Part shown: piece after piece, positions 20,484-30,855 of the stretch
Position numbering within the stretch: position 1 is the first letter of the stretch
Layout of the letters: the number at the start of each line of letters is the position of its first letter
Origin: Azolla caroliniana
Taxonomy: Eukaryota; Polypodiophyta
Direction: 5' to 3'
Length of the DNA: 64,000 bases
Assembly (NCBI GenBank): GCA_043228905.1
Contig: JBHGNT010000001.1
Span: forward strand, 17,112,001-17,176,000
Notes under the pieces: generated by a model
Databases searched by the model: none
What the model was told of the DNA's origin: nothing
Seen by the model: the letters and a program-made list of their open reading frames with translations, nothing else
Position numbers and translations under genes: made by a program

Positions 20484-23139
20484 ATGGACCCACAAACGTT
20501 GTCGGAAGCGGCCAGGAAATGGCTCAGGCAACACGGACTGGATGGGTTCTTGACCATCATGGAGGCACCACCGCACAAAGAAGCCGACCGGGTCATCAAG
20601 GAGCTCGACACAGAAGTCATCACCGAGGAAGCGATCCGTGCGCTAACAGGCCTTCCGGAGGGAGGTATTTTTCAGATCGATAACCCAACCTCGGAGCAAC
20701 TCATCCGATATTTCGGTGAGTACTCTCTAGCCGGCAAAGGCTATCGAACGCAGGGCGGCGAAGACCCGCTATTCAGGGAGATAGCTCGAGTGCTCCATGA
20801 GTACGGCCACGTGTACCCCCGACCCCCTGTCATGCCAAAAAATCGGGCAGGGATGATCATAGCCACCTATGAAGGGATCAAGGTGGATTGGCCGGTGTTG
20901 ATTGCAGATGGTTTGTGCGCGGCAATCGACACGGTACGAGGAAAGGACGGCAAGGAGGGCCGGAAGCTGTGCCATGCCCTAGCTCAGTGGATAACATTGC
21001 TCGCGCCGCCGGTCGAGACCGTCCAGCTAAAGAAGCGGCCAAGATTATCGGAAGGAAGCACCTCGAAACCCACGTCCAAACAACAGCAGCTGCTGGCGTC
21101 GAAGGCGACGAAAGGGAAGAAACGGCTCCCAGAACCGGAGGAGGTGTCACCGGTCCGACCCGTTAAGATAACCATACGGCGACCGGGACAGAAGGAACTG
21201 GAACCCTTGACGGCACAGATACATGCCGTTACCCAGGAAGAGGAAACGGAGGAGCTAGTAGAGCACCTCCAACGACGGTCAAGAAGTAGGACCGCCGGGA
21301 CAGCGGGGGAGCGTTCGGACCCGCAAAAGGAAGAAACGCCCCCAACTCAACCTGAGCAAACCACAAGGGAGGAACCGGAACCGGTGCGTATAGAACCGGC
21401 CTTGTCGACTTCTATACAAGAAGTCAGTCCAACGGCTCCGGAGACGGCGAGAACCGGAACTCAACAGCCGGCGAGCCCAGCCAGCACACACAGCGGCCAA
21501 GGAGTTGAACGAGAACGGCAGATACAGGCACTCAGGCCAGACAATTCCACAGTGAACGAGCCGACCCGACCAGTACAGCAGCAAGGCACCAGTAGCATGT
21601 GGCTACGGTGGGTAGGCGAGCAAATCGCCGGAGCGGTCGAGTACATAGAGGCGGAGGAGAGAGCGCACCACGAACGGTTGCTCGTCACAACCGTAGATCT
21701 AGAGACGGCCCGGTCCAGAATCCGGAGCCTTGAACAAGACTTGGACAGGGTCACAAGGGAAATGGCTCAATTGGCTTTGACAACACAAGTCCAAGCACCA
21801 GTGACTCCGGGCAATGTACAGAATAAAGCGTCAGATCAACCTGTACATAGCAATCAGACCCCGGCAACGGAAACCGTTCCGGAGAGAAATGTGGCACAAG
21901 CCCAAGAGCTTGCGGACTTAAAGGATGAGCTAGCTGCCCAAGAAGCGCTGAGGAGCCGCGAAAGAGAGTTGAAGACGGCAGTGGAGGCAGAACTCAAAAA
22001 GACTGCTGACAATCTACGCCGGGCCGAGGAGAGCTTACGAAAAGGCCACCAAGCATACGACCGGCTCAAGGAGGAGAAGGAGAAAATGCTGCAAGAGAAG
22101 GACAGGCTCCGGAGAAACGCCGAAACAGAAGTAGAGCGCCTGAAAGAGGAACTCCGGGAGGACTAGAACCATCGCCAGATCAACGGCAAGCTCAAACAAA
22201 AAAACGGAGGAATTTGAGCACTTGCACCGGGAGTATAAACGGTTGCAAACGGAGCACAAGGAACGGACGGATGAGCTCCGGCAAGCAGTTGATCGGACCG
22301 CAACGGCATACGCTAATGAACAAGCAGAAACCAGAAGACGGTTGGAAGAGGCGGAGAAGGTTCGGACAGAGCTCCTCAGGCAACAGCAGGCGGAAAGAGA
22401 AAGAGCGGCGGAGGTACTGCAAAGGCTGCAGACAACATATCAAGGGCAGCTGACGCGCTACAGAGAGCAGGCGGAGGATACGGCTAATCTCATCAAGCAG
22501 TTGAAGGAGGAACGACAAGTTGTGGAAAGTAGAGCGCAAATGGGAGCAAGTCGCATCCAGGATATCATGCGGGCCTGGTTGAACCAGACCAAGAGCTTGA
22601 TTGACAACGGTTCCGTCAAATGGTGGACCAAGTGGGCCACGAACGCGGCGGAACTCCAATTGCTCCGGGCCGACGTAGAGAACCGGCGGAAGGAGGGAGA
22701 TGATTGCTATATGCTGACTTCCGAAGACTTCACCGGCATAAGAGATGAGCTGGCCGAAGACTTTCAAGCCTTGGCAGAGGACCAACTAGGGCAAGTCCGG
22801 CAACTTGTAGCTCAGCTGGACGACGACAGGCTGGAGGCGCAGATCCAGTTTGAAAGCTACGAGAGGTCCCGGATCCGGGAAGAGAAAGCACGAGAACCAG
22901 TAACGGTCAACCTCAGTGATGAGGAACCGTTATTGGAAGGAGACCGGATCGGAAGCAGTCAAACGGGGATGCCGGAGTCAGAGAATCAAACGGAGCAGCC
23001 GCCTATAGAGCAGCCGGAGCAGTCTTAGTCCCAACCGCAACCACAGCAGCAGCAGCAAGCACAGCCGCAACAACCACAACCGAAAGAACAATTGGAAACT
23101 CTGGAACAAAGTATTTTGGACAATTTGGGTGAACAATGA
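20484..23139 (+). pseudogene. Tat-1 ORF3: helical domain plus long coiled coil
   Basis: An extra ORF downstream of pol. The N-terminal 180 residues look globular (MDPQTLSEAARKWL, LIRYFGEYSLAGKGY, MPKNRAGMIIATYEG, VDWPVLIADGLCAAI). A Pro/Glu/Thr-rich linker follows, then a very long charged coiled coil from about 21610 to 22890, and a Gln/Pro tail ending SILDNLGEQ at 23136. A TAG at 22164, a frameshift in the A-run near 22195-22204 and a TAG at 23026 break it; both TAGs are explicable as CAG (Gln) changes. Tat-C carries the same N-terminus and coiled coil (52540-53172, 41668-42850), and Tat-C' the same C-terminus. No signal peptide or membrane segment is visible, so it is not an obvious envelope protein. 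The N-terminal text faintly recalls the plant transposon/PMD-type domain (PF20167), which needs an HMM test. Function unknown. Confidence 0.8.
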
Positions 23140-23152
23140 AGGGGCCGAGAAG

Positions 23153-23191
23153 GGTTCGACGTACAAGGTACTGTCCCACGGGCGTGCCATG
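23153..23191 (+). other. Conserved pre-LTR motif of Tat-like elements
   Basis: The 39 bp before the 3' LTR read GGTTCGACGT...TACTGTCCCACGGG...GTGCCATG. Nearly the same sequence stands before the 3' LTRs of Tat-C (41621-41661, reverse) and Tat-C' (57405-57443, reverse), whereas the LTRs themselves are quite different. A purine-rich run (GAAGGGGCCGAGAAGGG, about 23137-23154) lies just upstream rather than at the LTR edge. Confidence 0.75.
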
Positions 23192-23610
23192 TGTTACCGA
23201 CCGGCAAGGAGTCCAAAATACGGAGTGAAGGAATTAATTAAGTATGGTTGTAAATAAGCATAGTATGGACGGACGGACTGGAAACGGTATGCCGTTCCAG
23301 ATCCGGACGGATCCCGAATAGGTGCGATAGGCACCGTTTTGTACTATGGACCGGAAACCTATTTAAAGGCCGGGAGCCCATTGTAATCGCAGCGGATAAT
23401 TAATAGAGCGTATGGTGTTTATACTTCTGTGTTGATTTCCGTTCTGTAATTACTGTTATATCTTACGCGTGTAATTAACAAAAGCGCTCTAATTGTGTAA
23501 CCTACTTAAGTCGGTGTAATCGTTGAGTCATAATCCTATGCCGTAATCACCCTTTGGTGAAGTGTCTCCGTGACACCTTGTGTTAGGCCTTGTCCGGTCA
23601 GAGAACAACA
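23192..23610 (+). repeat. Tat-1 3' LTR
   Basis: 419 bp copy of 13781-14199, starting TGTTACCGACC and ending GAACAACA. Confidence 0.95.
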
Positions 23611-23615
23611 TTTCT
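23611..23615. repeat. Target-site duplication TTTCT, right of Tat-1
   Basis: Exact copy of 13776-13780. Confidence 0.95.
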
Positions 23616-24110
23616 CTTCATAGTATCAATAAAACCCTCCAACACCACTAAAGAGGAGTCCACCATTCAACCTCTAGAGAAGTATCATCATTATGCTGAT
23701 GTGTTCGATAAAGTACAAGCCAATCCGCTTCCTCACCATCAACCGTATGATTGCCCCATCGATTTACAACCGGGAAACTAGCCACCATGGGGACTGATCT
23801 GCAATTTGTCACCAACCGAGCTAGAAGTCCTTCGAGCCTATATAGAGGAGAATTTGGCAAATAGGTTCATTCGACATTCAAAATCTCTTGTCGACGCACC
23901 CATTATCTTTGTGGAGAAAAGGATTGATCACTTTGTCTCATCATAGATTATCGTGGCTTGAATAAGGTCACCATCAAGAATAGGTACGAACTTCACCTTA
24001 TCTCAAGTCTTTTAGAATGAATCAATGGTGCAAGGTTCTTCACAAAGATTGACTTATGATGAGTATATAACTCATACGGATCCAACCAAGAGATGAATGG
24101 AAGACAAAGT
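23616..24110 (+). pseudogene. gypsy-A protease-RT junction and RT N-terminus
   Basis: Continues gypsy-A after Tat-1: LEKYHHYADVFDKVQANPLP, LPHHQPYDCPIDLQPG, then NLSPTELEVLRAYIEENLA. The same text in gypsy-B (45713-46210) confirms it. A stop at about 23779 and frameshifts after 23915 break it. The reading stops at GAATGGAAGACA (24095-24106), just before the minus-strand LTR, and resumes at 37577. Confidence 0.85.
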
Positions 24111-24399
24111 TGTCGTGAAAAATCCATCACTACATGCGGCTCGTGAGGCGGAACTGTCGGGGTCTTGGACCAGAAGGATTCGAAGTTTGCACTAGCTTTA
24201 GCGAGAAAGGATTTATGATAGATTGAGAGAGATTGATATGGAGAGAGAGCGATTGAGACAAAGATTGAATGCTTGACTTTAGATTTGAGAGACAAGATTA
24301 ATACATCACCAAATGGGGTAATGAATTTTCTTACGTTTAATTTCTTGATTAATACCTCGCTCCCTTTGATCTTTTTTGTCCACTCTTTTATAGATCGCC

Positions 24400-24500
24400 C
24401 CATGCATATGATGCATGTGAGGGTACAAGACATGCATACAATGCATGGAATGCATGTGATGCATGTTTGCCATTTGGCGCTCATGCATTACATGTGATGC
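24400..24500 (-). promoter_or_regulatory. CATGCA (RY-type) cluster upstream of LTR TATA box
   Basis: About eight ATGCAT/CATGCA motifs in 100 bp, directly upstream (on the minus strand) of a TATA box at about 24389. CATGCA is the RY element bound by plant B3-domain factors (ABI3, FUS3, LEC2). The H LTR has the same arrangement at 62952-63060. Regulation is inferred. Confidence 0.5.
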
Positions 24501-24582
24501 ATGATAAGCATGTCACTGATTCAAGCTCTAATATGAGAATTTACATGTGAAGGTATAATGATAAAAAAACATTTCTAGAGAA

Positions 24583-24655
24583 ATGACTTGGCTTAGTGCT
24601 AAGTTTACTGCCTCCGATCCTGGAGTTGAAAGGCTCAAGCCTTGCTTGCATCCCT
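24583..24655 (+). repeat. tRNA-like segment in gypsy-K-type LTR
   Basis: TGGCTTAGTGC resembles a tRNA A box, and AGGCTCAAGCC, about 45 bp on, a degraded B box. It sits at the same place in the LTR as the better-preserved copy at 63113-63181. It is not a functional tRNA by eye. Confidence 0.45.
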
Positions 24656-24853
24656 TTGTATACAAATATTTACTAGGTTTTTTAGTCTAGGTGATTTTGT
24701 TCGTTTCACACCGAAATAGTCCTGATCAACCTATGCGATCGATCCGTCTATTTGGTCCATCCGGTCCGCATCTAACCCGGTGATCTGGTCTATCCAATCC
24801 AATGATCCGATGATCCGATCCAGTCCAATTCCGGTGCTGGTGTTGGTCCCTAT

Positions 24854-26016
24854 TGTCGTGTGGTTTTTCACACACAATATGAAAACTAGTAAAACAATTA
24901 TTTAAGATTAGCTTAATGTATTTATATGGGAAGATAGATGCCTTCAAGAGCTTCATAATGTATTTACTACGCATGAAACAGATGAACAAGTATGAAGTTA
25001 TGTGAGTGTGAAGTTTGAAGAAAAAAAAGAAAAGACAAAACTGTGAGATATCCCACATACATAGGACAACATTAGAACCCAGGATATATAAGGGAAACCA
25101 AAACATATTCATTCTATCAATGTGTGTAGCATAGAATGTTCAAGGTGACTTGGGCTACACTGTGTAGTGTGGACGCTTTGGGCGTACGCGCGTGTGCATA
25201 GTTGCGTGGACATTTTCGGACGTATGTGCGTGCGCACATTTTTGGACTTATGTGCGTGGCCATGTTTTCGGACGCGCGCGTGTCCAAGTTTCAGGCGTAC
25301 GCGTACACGGTGCGGTCGGGACCTGTGCATGCGTGGATGCGTACATTGTGCAGTCGGGACTTTTGCGCGCGGACGTGTCTACGATTTGGTTGCGACGCAC
25401 GTACGGATTGTGCACGGGCTAAACTTTATGGATGATTGGGTCATTTGGTTGAATTATACGGACGACCACATGCAACTAAAAGCCAAGGCCATGCAACTAA
25501 AAGTAAAAGGCATGCAACAAAAAATGGAAGCATACACCTAAAAGTAGAGGGCATGCAACTAAAAGTGGACATGCAAAGTAACATTGGGAAGGAGGATCAA
25601 CAAAGAGCTCGATATATGCTCCATTTTTTCCCTCTACTTATTTTTTTCCCTTCTTCTTCTCTCTCCAATTCTAACAACAAATTATCTCTCATATTGATAT
25701 CAAACTTTTGGCTTGGCTTGCTCAAACTTTTCTTGTAAAAAATTATCTCTCATATTCATATTGGACCACTCCTTATATGGTTGTTGGCTCCTTTCTTTAA
25801 AAAATTTATCTCTCATTTTCATCTCCAACCCATTGTAACAAGATTCTTGAATTATAAAAGAATCTATTTTCTTATGCAATAAACGAACTTTTCTCTCATG
25901 TATTCGTCTTATATGTGAATTTTACTTGTGTTGTACGTGTTGCACTAAATCCTTCTAGTCCAGAACCCCAGCGGTTCCGCCTCGCGATCCGCACATAGTG
26001 ACAGATTTTCACGACA
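24854..26016 (+). repeat. gypsy-K 5' LTR
   Basis: 1163 bp from TGTCGTGTGG to TTTTCACGACA; the ends form a short inverted repeat. It contains GAGATATCCCACATACATAG (about 25045), a TATA box (GATATATAAGGG, about 25083), a CpG-rich stretch of GCGTACGCGTG-like repeats (25170-25420) and GCATGCAACTAAAAG repeats (25468-25575). The first 320 bp are also present, inverted and about 75% similar, at 37240-37570. Confidence 0.8.
25170..25575 (+). repeat. CpG-rich and GCATGCAACTAAAAG tandem repeats in gypsy-K LTR
   Basis: Degenerate repeats of GTGCGTGNNCATNTTTNGGAC (25180-25420) have far more CpG than the flanks. Next come four or five degenerate copies of GCATGCAACTAAAAGT (25468-25575). Only the last partial copy is kept in the 3' LTR. 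Confidence 0.65.
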
Positions 26017-26073
26017 TAATAAAGTGGGGAACCCGACGTGAAAGAGGCGGTAGGGAGGATATCAAGTGCAACG
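26017..26073 (+). other. gypsy-K leader with candidate primer site
   Basis: After the LTR end comes TAATAAAG, then TGGGGAACCCGACGTG (26025-26040), the position of a primer-binding site although set back by about 8 bp. The tRNA is not assigned. Confidence 0.4.
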
Positions 26074-27518
26074 ATGGCTTCCACAAGCGGAACACAAGGA
26101 GAAGAATTAACGAAAGGAATGGTGTCCGTAGTGGAATACATGCTGAAGGTGAGAGATGGAGAAGCTTTAATCGACAAAGCTGTTGATCGTACGGTCGAGA
26201 TAGCTAGATGATTTGGTCGCAAGAACATCACGGATTTTCTTGCTACCTATCGAAACAAGATGCAACAAAGGGATGTCAATGATCTCAAACAAATTTCTAG
26301 CTTCAAACATGTGGTGGAACCAGGGATCTGCGAGCGCATCATGGAGATCCAAAACGAGCATGCAACTTGGGCGGAGTTCGAAACGGCACTTCTCGCTGAA
26401 TACATGCTTGAAGACGCATCACGGATGACTCGACATACACTAATGTCTTGGATCGAGAAGAAAGGGAAGAATATGTGTGCGTCTGGAGTATATGCTGAAT
26501 TTGACCAGAAGTATAACCGACTTCTGAGTGTTGATCAACGAGTTCTCGATGGAGATAAAGTCCTACTATTCTTGACAACAGTGGATGCGAAAGATCGGCG
26601 TGAATTGGGTAACTTTTTGGAGGATGAAACACAACCAAATAGCTTGGTAGCGGGTTGGGCGGCAGTGAAGAAGGCTTGTAGCCATCTTGATAAGCGTCGA
26701 CAATGGCAAGAGGAAACTGATATGGAGAATCAACAATCGTGGAGGAAGGCACCTGTAACGATAGAGTCTAACAAGCCAATCAACAATTTCGACAAGAAAG
26801 CGATGGAGGAATCTATACTCGAAGAGCTCTCCAAGAAGTTTGAAGTAGTATCTCTAGCACTTAGATCAACGCGGGCCAAAGGGAAAAGAAGCGTATAGAT
26901 GTGTGTGGTGCGATAGCTTCGAGCACTCACGAAGGGAGTGCACTGAATTGCAAGACGCGATTCGCAAGAATGTCGTCTATTTGGACGGCAACATGATCCA
27001 CTCGAGCGAGACCCGAAAGCCACTACAAGTGAACTTCGGAAGAGGTGGGATGAAAAAGATTGTGGAAGAGGAAGATGCAAGGCATGTGGAAGCCATGCAC
27101 TATGCCGCATCGGCGGGAATACGAGTCGGAAGAGAGAATCTAAAGTCGATCAAGTCGGGACTTGGGTTTTGGCTAACAGTATTCGAGTGTGAAAAGAAAG
27201 AAAAAATAGATTTGGAGGATCTAAAACATGCTGATCGGAATGTGTGACAAGTTATCGGATGGTCGGATCCAGTCGACGATAACACAAGCTTTGCAGAGGT
27301 TGTGTGACAACTATGAAGCTATTGTTGAAGAGAAGAGGAAAAGAACTGGTGAAGAAGATGGCACATCAAAGCATCATAATACAAGGAATGCAGGGAAAGA
27401 AGGACAAACCCAACCTACGCCACGAAAAGAGATAGGAGAAACAAGCATGAAGCCCGGTGGTTCGAGCCAACCTTCTCGGATGGAAGTCGATGAATCTGTG
27501 AAGAAAGGAAAAGAATGA
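26074..27518 (+). pseudogene. gypsy-K gag with zinc knuckle
   Basis: It probably starts at the ATG at 26074 (MASTSGTQGEELTKG). A TGA at 26209 (from CGA, Arg) interrupts before RFGRKNITDFL-type text. The open part 26260-26898 holds the capsid (ERIMEIQNEHATWAEFETAL, LMSWIEKKGKN). After a frameshift near 26890 comes a knuckle YRCVWCDSFEHSRREC (about 26897-26944), then a charged region up to 27518 with another frameshift near 27247. Confidence 0.7.
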
Positions 27519-28213
27519 ACGGTGCCAATTTCAAGCTAAGGTCGGACATAGAACAAACAACCGACTTGTGGAAGGTCCTTGAGGAGAAGGTTTTAGATAG
27601 TCATGTCGACCTTACTTTGAGAGAGTTACTTGGGATCGCTAAGAAGGAGTTCCATGATACTATAGTGGACTTGATTAAGTGGAAGCGGCAACAATCGGAT
27701 GACGAAGAGGTGAAAACAAGTGCCATAACCATGGCAAGATCGGAAGAGGAGGAGGAAGAAGAAGTGATGGCGGACAACCATTACTCTCGGCCTCATTGGG
27801 CAAGAGCGACAACGGAGACGCCAGTGAAGATCGAAGAGAAGAAAGAGACCGTGGTAGCCTTGATTGACCATGGTTCGGAGATCAACCTCATGTCGACCGA
27901 ATTCTACAAGAAAGGAAGATGGTCGATCAACACAAACCACAAATGGAAGATACGAGCGGCAATGAAGGCCACGAAAGACCTGTATGGAGCTTGCCACAAT
28001 GTTAAATTCACGATTGGAGATGTGGAGATGGATCAACACTTCTTCGTGCAAGACTCGACTTCACATCCCGTCATCCTAGGACAGCGGCCTTCATGTGAGT
28101 CAAGAGCCTTGACAATCAAAGATCTGTTCAGTTCCTTACGGTGCGGGCTAATCACGAAAGGAATCGAGATAGCCTTGGAGGTGAATCCTTGGATTTTTAA
28201 AGCGGACTATTGA
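27515..28213 (+). pseudogene. gypsy-K aspartic protease region
   Basis: An acidic stretch is followed by TVVALIDHGSEINLMSTEFY at about 27850-27910. The catalytic Asp is present but the next residue is His (DHG rather than DSG or DTG). HPVILGQ, the usual flap-to-hydrophobic-Gly motif, follows near 28065. The reading ends at 28213 and continues in another frame. Confidence 0.7.
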
Positions 28214-28274
28214 AGCGCGGGGCACAAATAGTCCGAGCAATCATAAGTCCCCACAAGGAAGCAAAATAAGTGGA

Positions 28275-30185
28275 TTGCAAGGAGAGGCAACATGTGTGAC
28301 ACCTAGTGGCACATGTAAACTAACACTACTCAATGAGAAGGACAAGCGTCGGATACAAGAATTTGAGAAGATGCTAAAAGAAGAAAGCATAATTGAAGAA
28401 GAACAATTTGTGTCTCATATTCTAGAGGAAGCCTCATTTAACGACACCATTGGCGAAATCGAGGAAGTTGTGAACTTGAGCTACCCTCACGATCAATATG
28501 TGATTTCGGTTAACTCCATCAACATGTACGCTATTATTGATGAATATCATCAAGGCAACTTGATGGAGGAAGTTGAAGTCAACACAAAATATAAAATGGT
28601 GGATGAAAAGATCAAGCCAGTTGCGGTTCTGCTACTGGAAGATAGCTGGCAGAAGATGAAGGAAGCTACTAATGATCCGAGCTTAAGGGATCCAAAGGCA
28701 ATAGGTCATGTCTTCACCAAAGAGACAAGTTGGAAGGGAAGATTTCCTTCACCCTAAAGAGGAGAGAATGTTCCGAGGAATGCTCGAGAGACATGGGAAA
28801 GCCTTTGCCTTCTCTCCACAAGAGATCAGATGTGCCGACCCGAAGATGATAGAGCCGATGGTGATTTTTACGGTGCCACATGTACCTTGGAACCTCAAGC
28901 CGATACCGGTTCCAAGAGCTCACATTCCGAAGTTGATTGAGCTTCTAAAGGAAAAGGTTAGGATGGGAATACTTGAGCCGTCCAATGCTCCCTACTCCAA
29001 TAGATGGTTTACGGTGCCGAAGAAAAACGGGTCCTTACGCTTTATTCAAGATCTCCAACCTGTCAACAAGGTGACGATCTGAAATGCCGGAATTGGTCCA
29101 AGTGTGGATGAATTTGCTGAAGCCTTCGCGGGAAGATCGATCTATTCCATTTGTGATCTCTACTCGGGCTATGATCAATTTCAATTGGCCGTCGATAGTA
29201 GAGACATAACGACAATGAGGACGCCAATAAGGTTGGTAAGGATGTGCACCTTACCCCAAGGTGCAACAAATTCCGTAGCCCACATGGTGAATGCCATGAA
29301 CAAAGTGTTGAGGGGTCCTATCCCTGATATCACAATGCCCTTCTTGGATGATATTCCAATCAAAGGATTATTGCTGGAAGAAAAGGATGAATCGAAAGAT
29401 GAAGATGGTTGCCGAAGATTTGTCATCGATCATATAGAGGATAGCGAGAAGGTGTTGCAAAAGCTTGAGGATGCAAATCTCATGTTTTTGGGAGAGAAGT
29501 CTGCATTCGGTCAACCAGAAATATTGGTAGTAGGACACTTATGTGGGTCTTATGGACGGAAGGCATCTCCATCCAAGTTGAACGCTATTCAAGAGATGAA
29601 AGAAGAATGTGTGTCTCAAACAAAGGTGCGAAGATTCTTGGGAGCATGTGCATTCTATCACATATGGATTCCACATTATGCTGATGTCACTGAACCATTG
29701 TATGGATTACTAAAGAAAAGGAAGAAGTTCGAGTGGCAAGATGAGCATACCTACGCGGTTCAAAAGCTAAAGAAACTATTATTGGAAGCTCCAGCACTGC
29801 GAAAAGCCGACTACACCGAAGGTACCCCGATATATGTGACGGTGGATACGAGCCCAACCGGAATAGGATGGGTGATAAACCAAGAAGACAAAGAAAAGAA
29901 TCGGTATGCAATCCGATTCGGTGCAAAGGTGTTAACCGAAAGACAAAGGAAGTATGCCCAAGTAAAGAGAGAGCTATGGGGAATAGTATCCGCGGTTAAA
30001 ACCAATCGTGACTACCTTATCGGAACAGAGGTCATAATCGAAACTAATTGTCTACCTATTCTCGGAATAATATTCGGTTGTGCTACACTGGATATCGCTA
30101 TGCTGCGATGTATTGCCTATATCAAGTCCCTCAACCCCGAGATTCGACATATAAATGGAAACCATAATGTGGTGACCGATATGTT
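28275..30185 (+). pseudogene. gypsy-K RT and RNase H, interrupted by Copia-2
   Basis: RT: IPKLIELLKEKVRMGILEP, SNRWFTVPKKNGSLRFIQDL, then a TGA at 29080 (CGA-type change), YSICDLYSGYDQFQLAVD, and active site MPFLDDIPIKG (about 29335-29367, both Asp present). RNase H: YVTVDTSPTGIGWVINQE, ELWGIVSAVK and HNVVTDM. The last codon is split at 30185 by Copia-2; the reading resumes at 35547 as LSRARYEGE. A frameshift near 28735 separates the connection from RT. FLDDIPIKG is more like basidiomycete and other non-seed-plant gypsy elements that I recall than standard plant ones. Confidence 0.8.
30181..30185. repeat. Target-site duplication ATGTT, left of Copia-2
   Basis: ATGTT precedes the TGTTAGG LTR start and recurs at 35542-35546. 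Confidence 0.94.
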
Positions 30186-30825
30186 TGTTAGGAAACAAGT
30201 CCCTCCGGATGGGAAGTGAAAAGATCAGTGATGTGGAGTACCCGGAAACGGAAGACCCGGTGAGAACCGGATGAGGAGTACCCGGCAACGGAAGACCCGG
30301 TGAGAACCAAATGACTTGTGCCCGGCAAGCGCCGGATGATGCAGGCCCGATGAGGAGTGCTCACCGGATGAAGGGACATATTCGTAAATATGTTTTCTGA
30401 GAGTCCATCGGGGCTATATTTGTAAATAGACGAAAATTCATATTAGTATAAATATGACTTAGGGCAAACTTAGAGCAGGTTGTTGTTGTCATTCTTGTTG
30501 GCGCAAGATTAGAGCATGATAGTGTACAGAGAGAGAGAGAGAGAAAGAGACGAAGAATTCGTATCTCTGTTGTAACCGCCGCCTGTGGCGAAGACAGTGA
30601 ACAAGAGGTCATTGCCTCTGTGTTCATTTATTGTATATTGTTACATAGTGATAGTTAGCAGTCAGTGGACTACCGTGGTTTTTCCTATGTTTGGGTTTTC
30701 CATGTAAACATCTTGTGTACTCTTCTCTCCATTGTGTTGTGCATTCATTCCCATTTTTTCTGTGTTTGATCCTAAGCTTGGTTGTAGCCGAGCGTGGTTC
30801 ATAGGGAGCGTGTAGTTCCTTGACA
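30186..30825 (+). repeat. Copia-2 5' LTR
   Basis: 640 bp, TGTTAGGAAACAAG...TTCCTTGACA. It contains two copies of a 41 bp unit (GAGTACCCGG...AGACCCGGTGAGAACC; about 30235-30316), where the 3' LTR has one, and a short GA run. A TATA-like segment is TATAAATATGAC near 30442. Confidence 0.93.
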
Positions 30826-30828
30826 AAG

Positions 30829-30840
30829 TGGTATCAGAGC
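30829..30840 (+). other. Copia-2 primer-binding site
   Basis: TGGTATCAGAGC, 3 bp inside the 5' LTR; initiator tRNA-Met type. Confidence 0.93.
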
Positions 30841-30855
30841 GAAACGACACAGAAA

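Larger units (their letters stand above)
13781..23610 (+). mobile_element. Tat-1: 9.8 kb Athila/Tat-like Ty3/gypsy with a third ORF
   Basis: Bounded by TTTCT duplications and two 419 bp LTRs that differ at about three positions by eye (roughly 99% identical). It carries a fused 1956-residue Gag-Pol and, downstream on the same strand, a long coiled-coil ORF3. It has no chromodomain. It inserted into gypsy-A between protease and RT. Its Gag-Pol is open throughout, but the integrase has Lys for the catalytic Glu and ORF3 has stops, so this copy is probably not autonomous. Confidence 0.93.
24111..24853 (-). repeat. Minus-strand gypsy-K-type LTR, end portion (left part)
   Basis: Starts TGTCGTGAAAAATCC on plus, which read on minus is a gypsy-K-type LTR 3' end (compare 25950-26016: ...CGCACATAGTGACAGATTTTCACGACA in parts). 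With 37075-37576 it makes about 1.25 kb, the size of one LTR of this family, split by gypsy-K. It contains a TATA box (minus, CTATAAAAG at about 24389), a CATGCA cluster and a tRNA-like segment, listed separately. No clear target duplication is visible in gypsy-A RT, so the insertion may be old. Confidence 0.65.

Noticed and set aside
20484-23139. ORF3 of Tat-1 as a retroviral envelope gene
   Set aside because: The position fits, but no signal peptide, membrane segment or cysteine-rich ectodomain is visible; it is mostly coiled coil.
24111-24115. Exact target duplication for the minus-strand LTR in gypsy-A RT
   Set aside because: The flanks read AAAGT (24106-24110) and GCGTT (37577-37581), which do not match; no claim made.
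25167-25541. Plus-strand ORF of 124 residues in the gypsy-K LTR
   Set aside because: It arises from GCGTACGTG-type tandem repeats within an LTR; repetitive Cys/Arg/Val content has no domain.
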